A stretch of DNA of 64,000 nucleotides from Pseudomonas parakoreensis (GTDB lineage Bacteria; Pseudomonadota; Gammaproteobacteria; Pseudomonadales; Pseudomonadaceae). A model generated the notes under the pieces. That model was not told the origin of the DNA, did not search any database, and saw only the letters and a list, made by a program, of their open reading frames with translations. Positions within the stretch are counted from its first letter, which is position 1; every line of letters starts with the position of its first letter. The position numbers were made by a program, and so were the translations under genes. The stretch lies in NCBI RefSeq assembly GCF_021602155.1, contig NZ_BQHY01000010.1, forward strand, positions 124,001 through 188,000, written 5' to 3'. Below are positions 10,734 through 19,502 of the stretch, piece after piece.

Positions 10734-12068
10734 GTGCACCGGATCATCGGCATGACAGTGCTGTTGGTCCTGGCGCAGCCAGTGCCGGCACTGGATCTTC
10801 GCGAGTCCTGGAATCTGATGCAGTTTCAGGGCCCGACCTACCTTTCCGCCGGTCACGAAAGAGAGGCGGCCCTGGAAAACCGAGCGATCGGCAAGGCGGG
10901 ACTACTGCCAAAAATCGGTATCACCGCGTTCGACAATCACATCAATGGCACGCAGAAGCAGCCTGATTTCTACGGCAACAACCACACCAACGATCTGAAC
11001 TACGCCTCTCGCGGTGCCACGCTGCAACTGCGCCAACCATTATTCAACAAACAGAAAATGGCCGAGTACCGCCAGGGCCAGTACCAGGCCGAATACGGTA
11101 ACGCAGTGTTCGATGGCAAGGCTCAGGACTCGGCAGTGCGCCTGGCCGGGCGCTACTTCGACGTGCTGCTGGCTCATGAAACCGCCAAGCTGGCGGCGGC
11201 CAAGCTCAACGCGCTGAATGAGCAGGTGGCGTCCACTCAACGCCGCCGCGAGCTGGGTGACGGTACCGTGACCGATGTCGATGAGGCCGTGGCCAGGCGC
11301 GACCTGGCTCAGGCTGAGCTGATCGAAGCTCAGGACAGCCTCGTCGTCGCCAGACGTCAACTGCAGGAATACATTGGCGAAGCACCCGAGCAGGTCGCCA
11401 CACTGCAGGAAACCTTTCCCACCCCACCCCTGCAGCCCAACACTCTGCAGGAGTGGATCATCCGCGCGGGAACGGACAACCCTTCGATCCGTGCCCGACG
11501 CTTGAACGTTAATACTGCTGATGAAGAAGTCGCCAAGGCAAAGGCCGGTCACTGGCCGACCCTCGATCTGGTACTGGGTTACACCGCCGCCGACAGTGAA
11601 ACCCTGTCCACCCAGAATCAACGCAACCGCTACACCTCGGCTGGAGTGGAGTTGAACATTCCGTTGTACAGCGGCGGTTATGTCAGCGCCCGGGCCCGGC
11701 AGAGCGTCGCCACACGGGATCAGGCAGAAGAGGATCTGAATGCAACCCGCGAGGAAATCATCTCCGGCACCACCCGGGAATTTCGCAGTGTGCAAAGTGG
11801 AGAAGCGCGAATCCACGCGCTGGAAAAAGCCGTCATGTCCAGCGAACGCTCGCTGATGTCGTCGAAGAAAGGCTTTCTCGCCGGCAGTAGCACCAACATC
11901 GATATCCTCAATGCTCAAGAGCAGATCTTCACTGCTCGCCGAGACCTGTTTGAAGCCAAGCTGCGCTACTTGCTGGCCAGGCTGCGACTCGCTGCCGACG
12001 TTGGCGCACTGGGCGACGATGATATCGAAAACGCCAACGCCTACCTGGGCCCAAGACTGACCTTCTGA
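10734..12068 (+). CDS. TolC-family outer membrane channel of the type I system
   Basis: The 444-residue protein starts at GTG 10734, one base after the adaptor stop, with AGGAG inside the end of the adaptor gene. This start gives a full signal peptide (MHRIIGMTVLLVLAQPVPA); the ATG at 10752 would truncate it. The body shows the two TolC-type repeats, each with long coiled-coil helices, and typical strand motifs such as LQLRQPLFNKQ and GVELNIPLYSGG. It completes the trans-envelope export channel and is probably cotranscribed with the two genes before it. Confidence 0.92.
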   Translation: MHRIIGMTVLLVLAQPVPALDLRESWNLMQFQGPTYLSAGHEREAALENRAIGKAGLLPKIGITAFDNHINGTQKQPDFYGNNHTNDLNYASRGATLQLRQPLFNKQKMAEYRQGQYQAEYGNAVFDGKAQDSAVRLAGRYFDVLLAHETAKLAAAKLNALNEQVASTQRRRELGDGTVTDVDEAVARRDLAQAELIEAQDSLVVARRQLQEYIGEAPEQVATLQETFPTPPLQPNTLQEWIIRAGTDNPSIRARRLNVNTADEEVAKAKAGHWPTLDLVLGYTAADSETLSTQNQRNRYTSAGVELNIPLYSGGYVSARARQSVATRDQAEEDLNATREEIISGTTREFRSVQSGEARIHALEKAVMSSERSLMSSKKGFLAGSSTNIDILNAQEQIFTARRDLFEAKLRYLLARLRLAADVGALGDDDIENANAYLGPRLTF

Positions 12069-12253
12069 ATACCTCAGATCATCCGAAGCCCTTTAACCAC
12101 GGGGTTCTCAGAGCGTTGCATCAGAATTTTATCTTCACATCCCAGCTTAATAATATTTTACCGATACCCCCCTCCTGCCTAGTCTGACCGCAAGCAAAAC
12201 GGACAAGCCTGAAGCGATCCGAATCCACTTGCCTTGCCAGGAAGGATGTACAA

Positions 12254-13573
12254 ATGAGCACTGAAACAATAAAAACAGACACGCTTGTCGTGGGCGCCGG
12301 ACAGGCGGGGGTGGCGATGAGCGAGCACCTGAGCAAACTCGGTGTACCGCATCTGGTGCTGGAGCGCAGCCGCATTGCCGAACGCTGGCGCAGCGGGCGC
12401 TGGGACTCGTTGGTGGCCAACGGTCCGGCGTGGCACGACCGCTTTCCGGGGCTGGAATTCGATGACGTTGATCCCGATGGTTTCGCCCCCAAGGAGCGCG
12501 TCGCGGACTATTTCGAAGCCTACGCGAAGAAATTCAATGCGCCGATCCGCACCGGCGTCGAGGTCAAAAGCGTGGTGCGCAATGTCGGGCGTCCGGGCTT
12601 CACTGTCGAGACCTCCGAGGGCGTGATCGAGGCTAGCCGGGTGGTCGCGGCGACCGGTCCTTTCCAGCGTCCGGTGATCCCGCCGATTGCACCGCAAGAC
12701 CCGCGTCTGTTGCAGATCCACTCCGCCGACTATCGCAACCCGCAGCAACTGCCCGACGGCGCAGTGCTGGTGGTCGGTGCCGGTTCGTCCGGCGTGCAGA
12801 TCGCCGATGAACTGCAGCGTTCCGGCAAACAGGTTTACCTTTCGGTCGGCGCTCACGACCGTCCGCCGCGTGCCTATCGCAACCGCGATTTCTGTTGGTG
12901 GCTGGGGGTGCTCGGCGAGTGGGATCAGGCGGCGATGAAACCCGGTCGCGAACACGTGACCATCGCGGTCAGCGGCGCCCATGGCGGGCGCACCATCGAT
13001 TTTCGTGGTCTGGCCCATCGCGGCATGACTCTGGTTGGCGTGACCGAGTCGTTCAACAACGGCGTGGTGACTTTCAAGCAGGACCTGGTCGACAACCTCA
13101 AGCGTGGCGATGACAACTACCTCGCCTTGCTGGATGCCGCCGATGCCTACATCGAACGCAACGGCCTCGACCTGCCGCAAGAACCTGAAGCGCGAGAGAC
13201 CTATCCAGATCCGGAGTGCGTGAAAAATCCGCTGCTCGATCTGAATCTGGCAGAAGCCGGGATCACCTCGATCATCTGGGCCACCGGCTTCGCCGTGGAT
13301 TATTCCTGGCTGCAAGTCGCGGCATTTGATGACAAGGGCAAACCGCAGCACCAGCGCGGCGTGTCCAGTGAGCCGGGGGTGTATTTCCTCGGGCTGCCAT
13401 GGCAGTCGCGGCGCGGTTCGTCGTTTATCTGGGGCGTCTGGCATGACGCCAAACACGTGGCCGACCACATCGCCACCCAGCGCAAATACCTTGATTACAA
13501 AGATGCCGAGCAGCGTGAAGCCGCCCTGCATTCGACCGCCAACACGAAAGCCGCCGACACCGTCGACGCTTGA
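12254..13573 (+). CDS. FAD/NAD(P)-binding oxidoreductase, flavin monooxygenase-like (CzcO type)
   Basis: The 439-residue protein has an N-terminal FAD Rossmann motif (VVGAGQAGVAMSEHL, ~res 12-26). A second nucleotide motif (VVGAGSSGVQIADELQ, ~res 174-189) is for NAD(P)H. The ATGF motif (IWATGFAVDYSWL, ~res 340-352) is typical of flavin-containing monooxygenases and relatives. It opens a cluster of same-strand genes followed by a Rid protein, a DUF1028 protein and an M20 deacylase. Oxidation of a nitrogenous substrate is inferred from this company; the substrate is unknown. The preceding 185 bp hold no gene and probably contain the promoter. Confidence 0.9.
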   Translation: MSTETIKTDTLVVGAGQAGVAMSEHLSKLGVPHLVLERSRIAERWRSGRWDSLVANGPAWHDRFPGLEFDDVDPDGFAPKERVADYFEAYAKKFNAPIRTGVEVKSVVRNVGRPGFTVETSEGVIEASRVVAATGPFQRPVIPPIAPQDPRLLQIHSADYRNPQQLPDGAVLVVGAGSSGVQIADELQRSGKQVYLSVGAHDRPPRAYRNRDFCWWLGVLGEWDQAAMKPGREHVTIAVSGAHGGRTIDFRGLAHRGMTLVGVTESFNNGVVTFKQDLVDNLKRGDDNYLALLDAADAYIERNGLDLPQEPEARETYPDPECVKNPLLDLNLAEAGITSIIWATGFAVDYSWLQVAAFDDKGKPQHQRGVSSEPGVYFLGLPWQSRRGSSFIWGVWHDAKHVADHIATQRKYLDYKDAEQREAALHSTANTKAADTVDA

Positions 13574-13630
13574 TTGCCTACTTTCGCGGCGGTGCTTCTG
13601 CGCCGCTGAATACCCAGTCTGGAGCTGTAC

Positions 13631-14047
13631 ATGAGCAAGCCAACCCACACCCGCATCCGTATGTTCAACACCAAGGACACTTACCCAAACCAGACCCTGG
13701 ACAACGACCTGTGCCAAGCCGTACGTGCCGGCAACACCGTGTATGTCCGGGGTCAGGTCGGCACTGATTTTGACGGCAATCTGGTGGGCCTCGGGGATCC
13801 GCGCGCGCAGGCCGAACAGGCCATGCGCAACGTCAAGCAACTGCTGGAAGAAGCCGGCAGCGACATGAGCCACATCGTCAAGACCACGACTTACCTGATC
13901 GACCCGCGCTACCGCGAGCCGGTGTACCAGGAAGTCGGCAAGTGGCTCAAAGGCGTGTTCCCGATTTCCACCGGGCTGGTGGTGTCGGCACTCGGGCAGC
14001 CGCAGTGGCTGATGGAGATTGATGTGGTGGCTGTGATTCCCGAGTAA
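13631..14047 (+). CDS. Rid (YjgF/YER057c/UK114) family protein lacking the usual Arg
   Basis: The 138-residue protein has the Rid fold signature (VYVRGQVGTDFDGNLVG, then EQAMRNVKQLLEEAGSD). In true RidA the C-terminal segment reads like P-A-R-S/T before the last strands, with the Arg binding the imine/enamine carboxylate. Here the equivalent is PISTGLVVSALGQPQWLMEI, with no Arg at that site. It therefore belongs with the Rid subgroups that lack the conserved residue and may not be an imine deaminase. It lies 57 bp after the oxidoreductase. A role on a reactive intermediate of this pathway is inference. Confidence 0.9.
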   Translation: MSKPTHTRIRMFNTKDTYPNQTLDNDLCQAVRAGNTVYVRGQVGTDFDGNLVGLGDPRAQAEQAMRNVKQLLEEAGSDMSHIVKTTTYLIDPRYREPVYQEVGKWLKGVFPISTGLVVSALGQPQWLMEIDVVAVIPE

Positions 14048-14063
14048 GTCGGCAGACCGAGTC

Positions 14064-14168
14064 GCGGCTATCGCTGGCAAGCCAGCTCCCACAGGTTTTG
14101 AGGTGCTTACAGATTTTGTGACCAACCCAATAACTGTGGGAGCTGGCTTGCCAGCGATGAGGCCCGCA
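14064..14168. repeat. Inverted pair of palindromic REP-like elements (GCTCCCACAG type)
   Basis: The arms tcgctggcaagccagctccc (14071-14090) and its reverse complement (ending 14157) flank about 40 bp. Shorter imperfect complementarity continues outward. The same core, TGTGGGAGC with variable flanks, recurs at 41878-41970, 51256-51359 and 60387-60485. It sits between the Rid and DUF1028 genes and could attenuate transcription within the cluster. Confidence 0.85.
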
Positions 14169-14200
14169 AGGACAACAAATTCCTCGAAAGGAGTTAGACC

Positions 14201-14878
14201 ATGACCTTTTCAATCGCAGCCCGTTGCCCCGAAACCGGCCAGTTCGGTGTCGCCATCAGTTCCTCCAGCATCGCCGTCGGCGCGCGTTGCCCGTGGCTGC
14301 TGCCGGGGGTGGGTGCAGTATCGAGCCAGAACATCACCCTGCCGTCCCTCGGCCCGGAAGTCCTCGCGCTGATGGAACAAGGTCACGCGCCCGATGCGGC
14401 GCTGGACCAGGTGCTGACCCGCAACGGCTATAGCCAGTACCGGCAAATCACCGCGATCAACCACCTCGGCCAGACCGCGCATTTCAGTGGGGCGCAAACC
14501 CTCGGCGTGCACAACGCCGTGTCCGGCGAACAATGCGTGGCCGCCGGCAACATGCTCGCCGGGCGCGCGGTGATCGAAGCAATGGTCAGCGCCTTTGAAG
14601 ACGGCGAAGGCCAATTGGCCGACCGCTTGCTCAAGGCCCTGCACGCCGCCCAGGCGCTCGGTGGCGAAGCCGGGCCAGTGCATTCGGCGGCCGTGATGGT
14701 GGTCGGCGAGCAGACCTGGCCGATCGTCAATCTGCGGGTCGACTGGGCCGACGAGAATCCGATCGGCGAGTTGCAAAGACTCTGGGACGCCTATCAGCCG
14801 CAGCTGCAGGACTACATCGATCGCGCGCTCGACCCGGCCAAGGCACCGGGCTATGGCGTTGCCGGAGATGATCGATGA
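14201..14878 (+). CDS. DUF1028 family protein
   Basis: The 225-residue protein begins MTFSIAARCPETGQFGVAIS, the characteristic N-terminus of DUF1028. The internal ISSSSIAVGARCPW and AAGNMLAG motifs also fit. Removal of Met1 would expose Thr2, which would suit an N-terminal-nucleophile-type hydrolase fold, but this is a structural inference. A strong GAAAGGAG ribosome site precedes the ATG. Its stop overlaps the start of the M20 deacylase (ATGA), so the two are translationally coupled. The biochemical role of DUF1028 is not established to my knowledge; it may hydrolyse an amide-like bond in this pathway. Confidence 0.92.
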   Translation: MTFSIAARCPETGQFGVAISSSSIAVGARCPWLLPGVGAVSSQNITLPSLGPEVLALMEQGHAPDAALDQVLTRNGYSQYRQITAINHLGQTAHFSGAQTLGVHNAVSGEQCVAAGNMLAGRAVIEAMVSAFEDGEGQLADRLLKALHAAQALGGEAGPVHSAAVMVVGEQTWPIVNLRVDWADENPIGELQRLWDAYQPQLQDYIDRALDPAKAPGYGVAGDDR

Positions 14879-16026
14879 GCAACAGCGCCGCGTTGCTCAA
14901 GACGCTGGTGGGCTTCGACACCACCAGCCGCGAATCCAATCTGCAACTGATCGAGTTCGTGCGTGATTACCTCGCTGGCTTCGACGTACCGTGCGAGCTG
15001 ATCTACAACGCCGAGCGCAGCAAGGCCAATCTGTTCGCGACGATGGGCCCGGCCGGGCAACCGGGCATTGTGCTCTCGGGGCACACCGATGTGGTACCGG
15101 TCGACGGCCAGCCGTGGACCGTAGCGCCGTTCGAACTCAGCGAGCACGACGGCAAGCTGTTCGGGCGCGGCACCGCAGACATGAAGGGTTACATTGCCTG
15201 CGTGCTGGCCTTGGTGCCGGCGCTGGTGCAAGCAACACTGCGCATGCCGGTGCACATTGCCCTGTCTTACGATGAAGAAGTCGGTTGCCTCGGCGTGCGC
15301 TCGTTGCTCGCCGAACTGGAACAACGTCCAGTCAAACCTTTGCTGTGCATCATTGGTGAACCCACCGAACTGAAACCAGTGCTCGGCCACAAAGGCAAAC
15401 TGGCGATGCGCTGCGACGTACACGGGCATCCGTGCCATTCGGCCTACGCGCCGCTAGGGGTCAACGCCATCGAGTATGCCGCCGAGCTGATCGGCGAACT
15501 GGGGCGCATCGGCCAACAACTGAAGGCACCCGAGCAGCACGACAGCCGTTTCGATCCGCCCTACAGCACGGTGCAGACCGGCGTGATCAGCGGCGGCAAG
15601 GCCTTGAACATCGTCCCCGCCGATTGCCGCTTCGACTTCGAAATCCGCGCCCTGCCCTCGCAGGATCCGAGCCTGGTCGCGCAGCAGTTGCAGTCCTACG
15701 CCGAGCAGCACGTGCTGCCGCGCATGCGGGCGGTCAGCGAGCACAGCGCGATTCATTTCAGTGAGCTGTCGGCTTATCCCGGCCTGGCCACCGATGCGCA
15801 GAGTCAGGCGGCGGAGCTGATCGCGGCGTTCTGCGGTTCGCGGGAATTCGGCACCGTGGCGTTCGGCACCGAGGGCGGGCTGTTCGATGCGGCGGGTATC
15901 CCAACGGTGGTCTGTGGTCCCGGCAGCATGGATCAGGGGCACAAACCGGACGAGTTTGTCAGTCGCGCGCAACTCGATGCCTGTGATGCGATGCTGCAAC
16001 GGATGCTGGCTTTTATCCGCGCTTGA
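14875..16026 (+). CDS. M20 metallopeptidase, acetylornithine deacetylase (ArgE)-like
   Basis: The 383-residue protein has the M20 di-zinc ligands in order: SGHTDVVP (His), GTADMKGY (Asp), DEEVGC (Glu-Glu, catalytic base and ligand), GEPTE, and the C-terminal GHKPDE (His). The dimerisation domain lies between about residues 180 and 290. It resembles ArgE in sequence style. Its translational coupling to a DUF1028 gene inside a catabolic cluster suggests it deacylates or hydrolyses a different N-substituted substrate rather than serving arginine synthesis. It ends 19 bp before the convergent LysR gene. Confidence 0.9.
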   Translation: MSNSAALLKTLVGFDTTSRESNLQLIEFVRDYLAGFDVPCELIYNAERSKANLFATMGPAGQPGIVLSGHTDVVPVDGQPWTVAPFELSEHDGKLFGRGTADMKGYIACVLALVPALVQATLRMPVHIALSYDEEVGCLGVRSLLAELEQRPVKPLLCIIGEPTELKPVLGHKGKLAMRCDVHGHPCHSAYAPLGVNAIEYAAELIGELGRIGQQLKAPEQHDSRFDPPYSTVQTGVISGGKALNIVPADCRFDFEIRALPSQDPSLVAQQLQSYAEQHVLPRMRAVSEHSAIHFSELSAYPGLATDAQSQAAELIAAFCGSREFGTVAFGTEGGLFDAAGIPTVVCGPGSMDQGHKPDEFVSRAQLDACDAMLQRMLAFIRA

Positions 16027-16045
16027 AACACGGCTCGACGTACGC

Positions 16046-16957
16046 TCAGGCGTACAGTCGAGCCAATTCCTCCCGACAGTGATCGACGAACAACTGCACC
16101 GGTTTGGTCAGTTGCACCCGGCGCAGCCAGGCGGCTGACAGGCCCGAGCCGGTCACGGTTTCCGCCAGCGGCACGCACACCACTTTCTGTCCGTCGTAGG
16201 TGTACTCGCCGAACGGCCGGGTCACCAGAATCGAAAAGCCGAAACCGCGCCCGACCATGCCGCGCACCATCTCGATCGACGGTGAGCTGAAAACGATGTG
16301 CGGGGTCAGTCCGCGCTCTTCGAAGATGCTCACGAAGTAGGTACGGCTCGGCACCACGTCGAGCAGGATCATCGGCTCCAGCACCAGATCGTGCAGCGAG
16401 ACTTTCGTCTGTTGCGCAAAGCGGTGGTCGGCCGGCAGCAAGGCGTAAGGCTGCTGCGGGGGCATCAGCGAGGTGGTGTCGATGGTGCTGTCGAGGTCGT
16501 GCTCGAACAGCATCGCGACATCGATGCTGCCGGCGGTCAGCGCCTGCACCAGCTCCTGTTGCTCACCATCGCGAATGCGAATTTCCACCCCCGGCCAACG
16601 CTGCTTGAACCCGGCGATCAGGCGCGGCAGGTACAACGGCGCGACGGTTTCGAAACAGCCGATATCGATCTGCCCGGAAACCACGTCGTTGTCCGCCAGC
16701 GCGTTCTGCTCGAACTCATGCGCCACCCGCAGCAACTCCAGCGCCTTGCGATAAAACCGCGAGCCACTGGGCGTCAGCGACACGCCTTGGGCGTGATGGC
16801 GGATGAACAGCTGCACACCGAAGCTTTCTTCCAGATGCTTGATCGCGGTCGATACCGACGGCTGGGCGATATAGAGCTTGCGCGAGGCTTCGGCCACGCT
16901 GCCGCAGTCGGCGGTGGTGACGAAGTACTTGAGCTGGCGCAGGTTGTAGGCGGCCAT
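16046..16957 (-). CDS. LysR-family transcriptional regulator
   Basis: The start is ATG 16957, preceded by AGAGGT, giving 303 residues; an upstream Met at 16981 is less well placed. The N-terminal winged HTH reads YNLRQLKYFVTTADCGSVAE and then YIAQPSVSTAIKHLEESFGV. The rest is a LysR substrate-binding domain. It lies between the oxidoreductase/Rid/DUF1028/M20 genes (convergent) and the NCS1 permease gene (divergent). That is the usual place for a regulator controlling both, with the pathway compound as the likely co-inducer. Confidence 0.92.
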   Translation of the reverse strand: MAAYNLRQLKYFVTTADCGSVAEASRKLYIAQPSVSTAIKHLEESFGVQLFIRHHAQGVSLTPSGSRFYRKALELLRVAHEFEQNALADNDVVSGQIDIGCFETVAPLYLPRLIAGFKQRWPGVEIRIRDGEQQELVQALTAGSIDVAMLFEHDLDSTIDTTSLMPPQQPYALLPADHRFAQQTKVSLHDLVLEPMILLDVVPSRTYFVSIFEERGLTPHIVFSSPSIEMVRGMVGRGFGFSILVTRPFGEYTYDGQKVVCVPLAETVTGSGLSAAWLRRVQLTKPVQLFVDHCREELARLYA

Positions 16958-16988
16958 ATAAAACCTCTGCACGTGAGACAACGCTTTT

Positions 16989-17150
16989 GTGGTGAGGGGA
17001 TTTATCTGTTGTCAGGACATTTATCTGTAGTCAGGGGGTTCTGTGGTGAGGGGATTTATCCCCGATGGGGCGCGAAGCGGCCCCTGTTTCTAAAGTCAAA
17101 AGAGGGGCCGCTTCGCAGCCCATCGGGGATAAATCCCCTCACCACAAAAC
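16989..17150. repeat. Long inverted repeat with degenerate copies (GGGATTTATCCCC type)
   Basis: The arm 17042-17085 is matched by its near-perfect reverse complement at 17102-17148, leaving a loop of about 16 bp. Two degenerate partial copies of the GGGATTTATC unit lie just upstream at 16990-17040. This is a different repeat family from the other REP-like elements in the window. It occupies the divergent region between the LysR and permease genes. Confidence 0.85.
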
Positions 17151-17318
17151 TGTGTAAATCCAGAAAAGAGTGAAGCCTGAACATACCGGAGCTACGCATT
17201 ACACGCGGCATATATTTTTTAAGGTCTGAAGCAACAAACTTACTAATTTATCTATCCCGGGCCTTTGCACATGATCGCTTCAACAAGAAATGCGCCGTTC
17301 GTGTCGGCGCTTATCGAA

Positions 17319-17332
17319 GTACGTCCACGTAC
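17319..17332. promoter_or_regulatory. Perfect 6-bp-arm dyad upstream of NCS1 permease
   Basis: GTACGT-CC-ACGTAC is a perfect inverted repeat 23 bp before the permease ATG. It could be an operator or part of a leader hairpin. Apart from this and the adjacent AT-rich TATATTTTTTAA stretch near 17211, the 17151-17355 region shows nothing recognisable. Confidence 0.3.
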
Positions 17333-17355
17333 TCATCCTTGCCTTGGAGTTCGTC

Positions 17356-18771
17356 ATGTCCACCTCTGCAACAACGTCCGCCCCGCTCATTGAAAAACAC
17401 ACGATAGGATACGTGCCCCCCGAAGATCGCCACGGAAAGGTCAGGGATCTGTTCACGCTGTGGTTCGGCGGCAACATCGCGCCGTTGCCCATCGTCACCG
17501 GCGCGCTGGGCGTGCAGTTGTTCCACTTGAACCTGGTCTGGGGCATCGTCGCGATTCTGGTCGGTCACCTGGTCGGCGGCGTGCTGATGGCACTGCACTC
17601 GGCGCAAGGCCCGCAGATGGGCATTCCGCAGATGATCCAGAGCCGCGCGCAATTCGGCTCGCTCGGCGCGCTGCTGGTGGTGCTGATTGCCGGGGTCATG
17701 TACATCGGCTTCTTCGCCTCCAACATCGTGCTGGCCGGCAAGTCGCTGCACGGCGTGGTCGATAGCGTGCCGGTGCCGGTCGGCATCGTCATCGGCGCCC
17801 TCGGTTCGGGAATCATCGGCATCATCGGTTACCGCTTCATCCACGTGCTCAACCGCATCGGTACCTGGGTGCTGGGGATCGGCATCGTCGTCGGTTTCGG
17901 CTACATCTTCACCCATATCCAGACCGATGACTTCCTCACCCGCGGCAGCTTCAACCTCTCCGGCTGGCTCGCCACCGTGTCGCTCGCCGCGCTGTGGCAG
18001 ATCGCGTTTGCCCCGTACGTGTCCGACTACTCGCGTTACTTGCCGGCGGACGTGAAAGTCTCGTCGACATTCTGGACCACCTATCTGGGTTCGGCGCTCG
18101 GCTCGAGCCTGGCGTTCATCTTCGGTGCCGTTGCCGTGCTGGCAACGCCCGTGGGCATGGACACCATGGATGCGGTCAAACTTGCCACCGGCTCGATTGG
18201 TCCGCTGATGCTGGTGCTGTTCCTGCTCAGCGTGATCAGCCACAACGCCCTCAACCTGTACGGCGCCGTGCTGTCGCTGATTACCCTGGTGCAGACCTTC
18301 GCCTACCGCTGGATTCCGACCGCCAAGAGCCGTGCGGTGATCTCGATCATCGTGCTGCTGGCCTGCTGCTTCGCCGCCGTCGGCGCCTCGAAGGACTTCA
18401 TCGGGCACTTCGTCGACATGGTGCTGGTGCTGCTGGTGGTCCTGGTGCCGTGGACCGCGATCAACCTGATCGACTTCTACGCCATCCACAAGGGCCAGTA
18501 CGACATCCAGTCGATCTTTCAGGTCGACGGCGGTATCTACGGACGCTACAACCCGCAAGCGTTGCTGGCCTACGCGATCGGCATCGCGGTGCAGATCCCG
18601 TTCATGAACACCCCGCTGTACGTCGGCCCGGTGTCGGCGCATATCAACGGCGCGGATCTGTCGTGGCTGGTGGGGCTGCTGGTGACCTCGCCGCTGTACT
18701 TCTGGCTGGCCAATCGTGACAGCGCCTACCGGCGGCGGATGACCGGCGGCAAACTGGCAGGCAGTCTCTGA
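17356..18771 (+). CDS. NCS1-family permease (cytosine/purine/allantoin/hydantoin type)
   Basis: The ATG at 17356 has GGAG in front and gives 471 residues with about 12 hydrophobic membrane segments. Family features are the N-terminal [20 protein letters not shown], the [16 protein letters not shown] stretch after TM2, and [12 protein letters not shown] in the middle. NCS1 proteins are proton or sodium symporters for nucleobases, allantoin, hydantoins and related heterocycles. Its position across the LysR gene from the oxidoreductase cluster suggests it brings in that pathway's substrate. An intrinsic terminator follows at once. Confidence 0.93.
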   Translation: MSTSATTSAPLIEKHTIGYVPPEDRHGKVRDLFTLWFGGNIAPLPIVTGALGVQLFHLNLVWGIVAILVGHLVGGVLMALHSAQGPQMGIPQMIQSRAQFGSLGALLVVLIAGVMYIGFFASNIVLAGKSLHGVVDSVPVPVGIVIGALGSGIIGIIGYRFIHVLNRIGTWVLGIGIVVGFGYIFTHIQTDDFLTRGSFNLSGWLATVSLAALWQIAFAPYVSDYSRYLPADVKVSSTFWTTYLGSALGSSLAFIFGAVAVLATPVGMDTMDAVKLATGSIGPLMLVLFLLSVISHNALNLYGAVLSLITLVQTFAYRWIPTAKSRAVISIIVLLACCFAAVGASKDFIGHFVDMVLVLLVVLVPWTAINLIDFYAIHKGQYDIQSIFQVDGGIYGRYNPQALLAYAIGIAVQIPFMNTPLYVGPVSAHINGADLSWLVGLLVTSPLYFWLANRDSAYRRRMTGGKLAGSL

Positions 18772-18790
18772 ATTTGATTCGCGGCAAAAA

Positions 18791-18816
18791 GAAGGCCCGC
18801 TGCTGTGCGGGCCTTC
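18791..18816 (+). terminator. Intrinsic terminator after NCS1 permease
   Basis: The stem AAGGCCCGC / GCGGGCCTT has a 6-base TGCTGT loop and lies 20 bp after the permease stop. The T-tract is weak (TTCTGCGTT) on this strand; the A-run before it could serve the opposite strand. Confidence 0.7.
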
Positions 18817-18875
18817 TGCGTTGTGGTGTGGTATTTGTTGAGCGTCTCCAGGTGACCACGAGAAAGGGAAAACTC

Positions 18876-19499
18876 ATGCTGCGAATTCTGGGCAAGGCGT
18901 CATCGATCAACGTGCGCAAAGTGCTGTGGACCTGTGCCGAACTGCAGATCCCGTTCGAACGTGAGGATTGGGGCTCGGGCTTCAAATCCACCGACACGCC
19001 GGAATTTCTCGCCCTCAACCCCTGCGCCATGGTGCCGGTGATTGAGGACGGCGATTTCACGTTGTGGGAATCGAACACCATCATTCGTTATCTGGCCAAC
19101 ACCTATGCCGGCGCAGGCCTCTACCCCACCGCGCCGCGAACTCGCGCGCGGGTCGATCAGTGGCTCGACTGGCAGGCGTCGGAGCTGAACCGTTCGTGGT
19201 CGTATGCGTTCCTGTCGCTGGTGCGTAAGTCAGTGGATCACCAGGACCGCAGCGCGTTGGCCAACGGCGTCGAACAGTGGTCGAAGACCATGGGCATCCT
19301 CGATCAGCAATTACAGAAGACTGGCGCCTATGTCAGTGGCGAACAGTTTTCCCTTGCCGATATCCCCATTGGGCTGTCGGTCAACCGCTGGTTCGAAACG
19401 CCGCTCGCACATCCGGACTATGCCGCCGTCAGGGCGTATTACGAGCGTCTGAGCCAACGCGAAGGCTTTCGCCTGTATGGCAGGAACGGTACGCCGTGA
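18876..19499 (+). CDS. Glutathione S-transferase
   Basis: The ATG at 18876 is preceded by GAAAGGGAAAA and gives 207 residues. The frame extends 5' through the terminator of the previous gene, which is not coding. The N-terminal thioredoxin-fold domain reads [18 protein letters not shown], where SSINVRK resembles the GST active-site loop. The glutathione-binding turn is [20 protein letters not shown] (~res 52-71). The C-terminal helical domain follows. It is convergent with the M24 gene with 3 bp between stops. The substrate is unknown. Confidence 0.93.
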   Translation: MLRILGKASSINVRKVLWTCAELQIPFEREDWGSGFKSTDTPEFLALNPCAMVPVIEDGDFTLWESNTIIRYLANTYAGAGLYPTAPRTRARVDQWLDWQASELNRSWSYAFLSLVRKSVDHQDRSALANGVEQWSKTMGILDQQLQKTGAYVSGEQFSLADIPIGLSVNRWFETPLAHPDYAAVRAYYERLSQREGFRLYGRNGTP

Positions 19500-19502
19500 C
19501 GA

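Noticed and set aside
12179-14125. Minus-strand open frame of 648 codons
   Set aside because: Antisense to the FAD oxidoreductase and Rid genes, which have clear motifs; the antisense product shows no domain.
17311-18642. Minus-strand open frame of 443 codons, His/Asp/Arg-rich
   Set aside because: Mirror of the NCS1 permease; the membrane protein's codon use leaves the opposite frame open.
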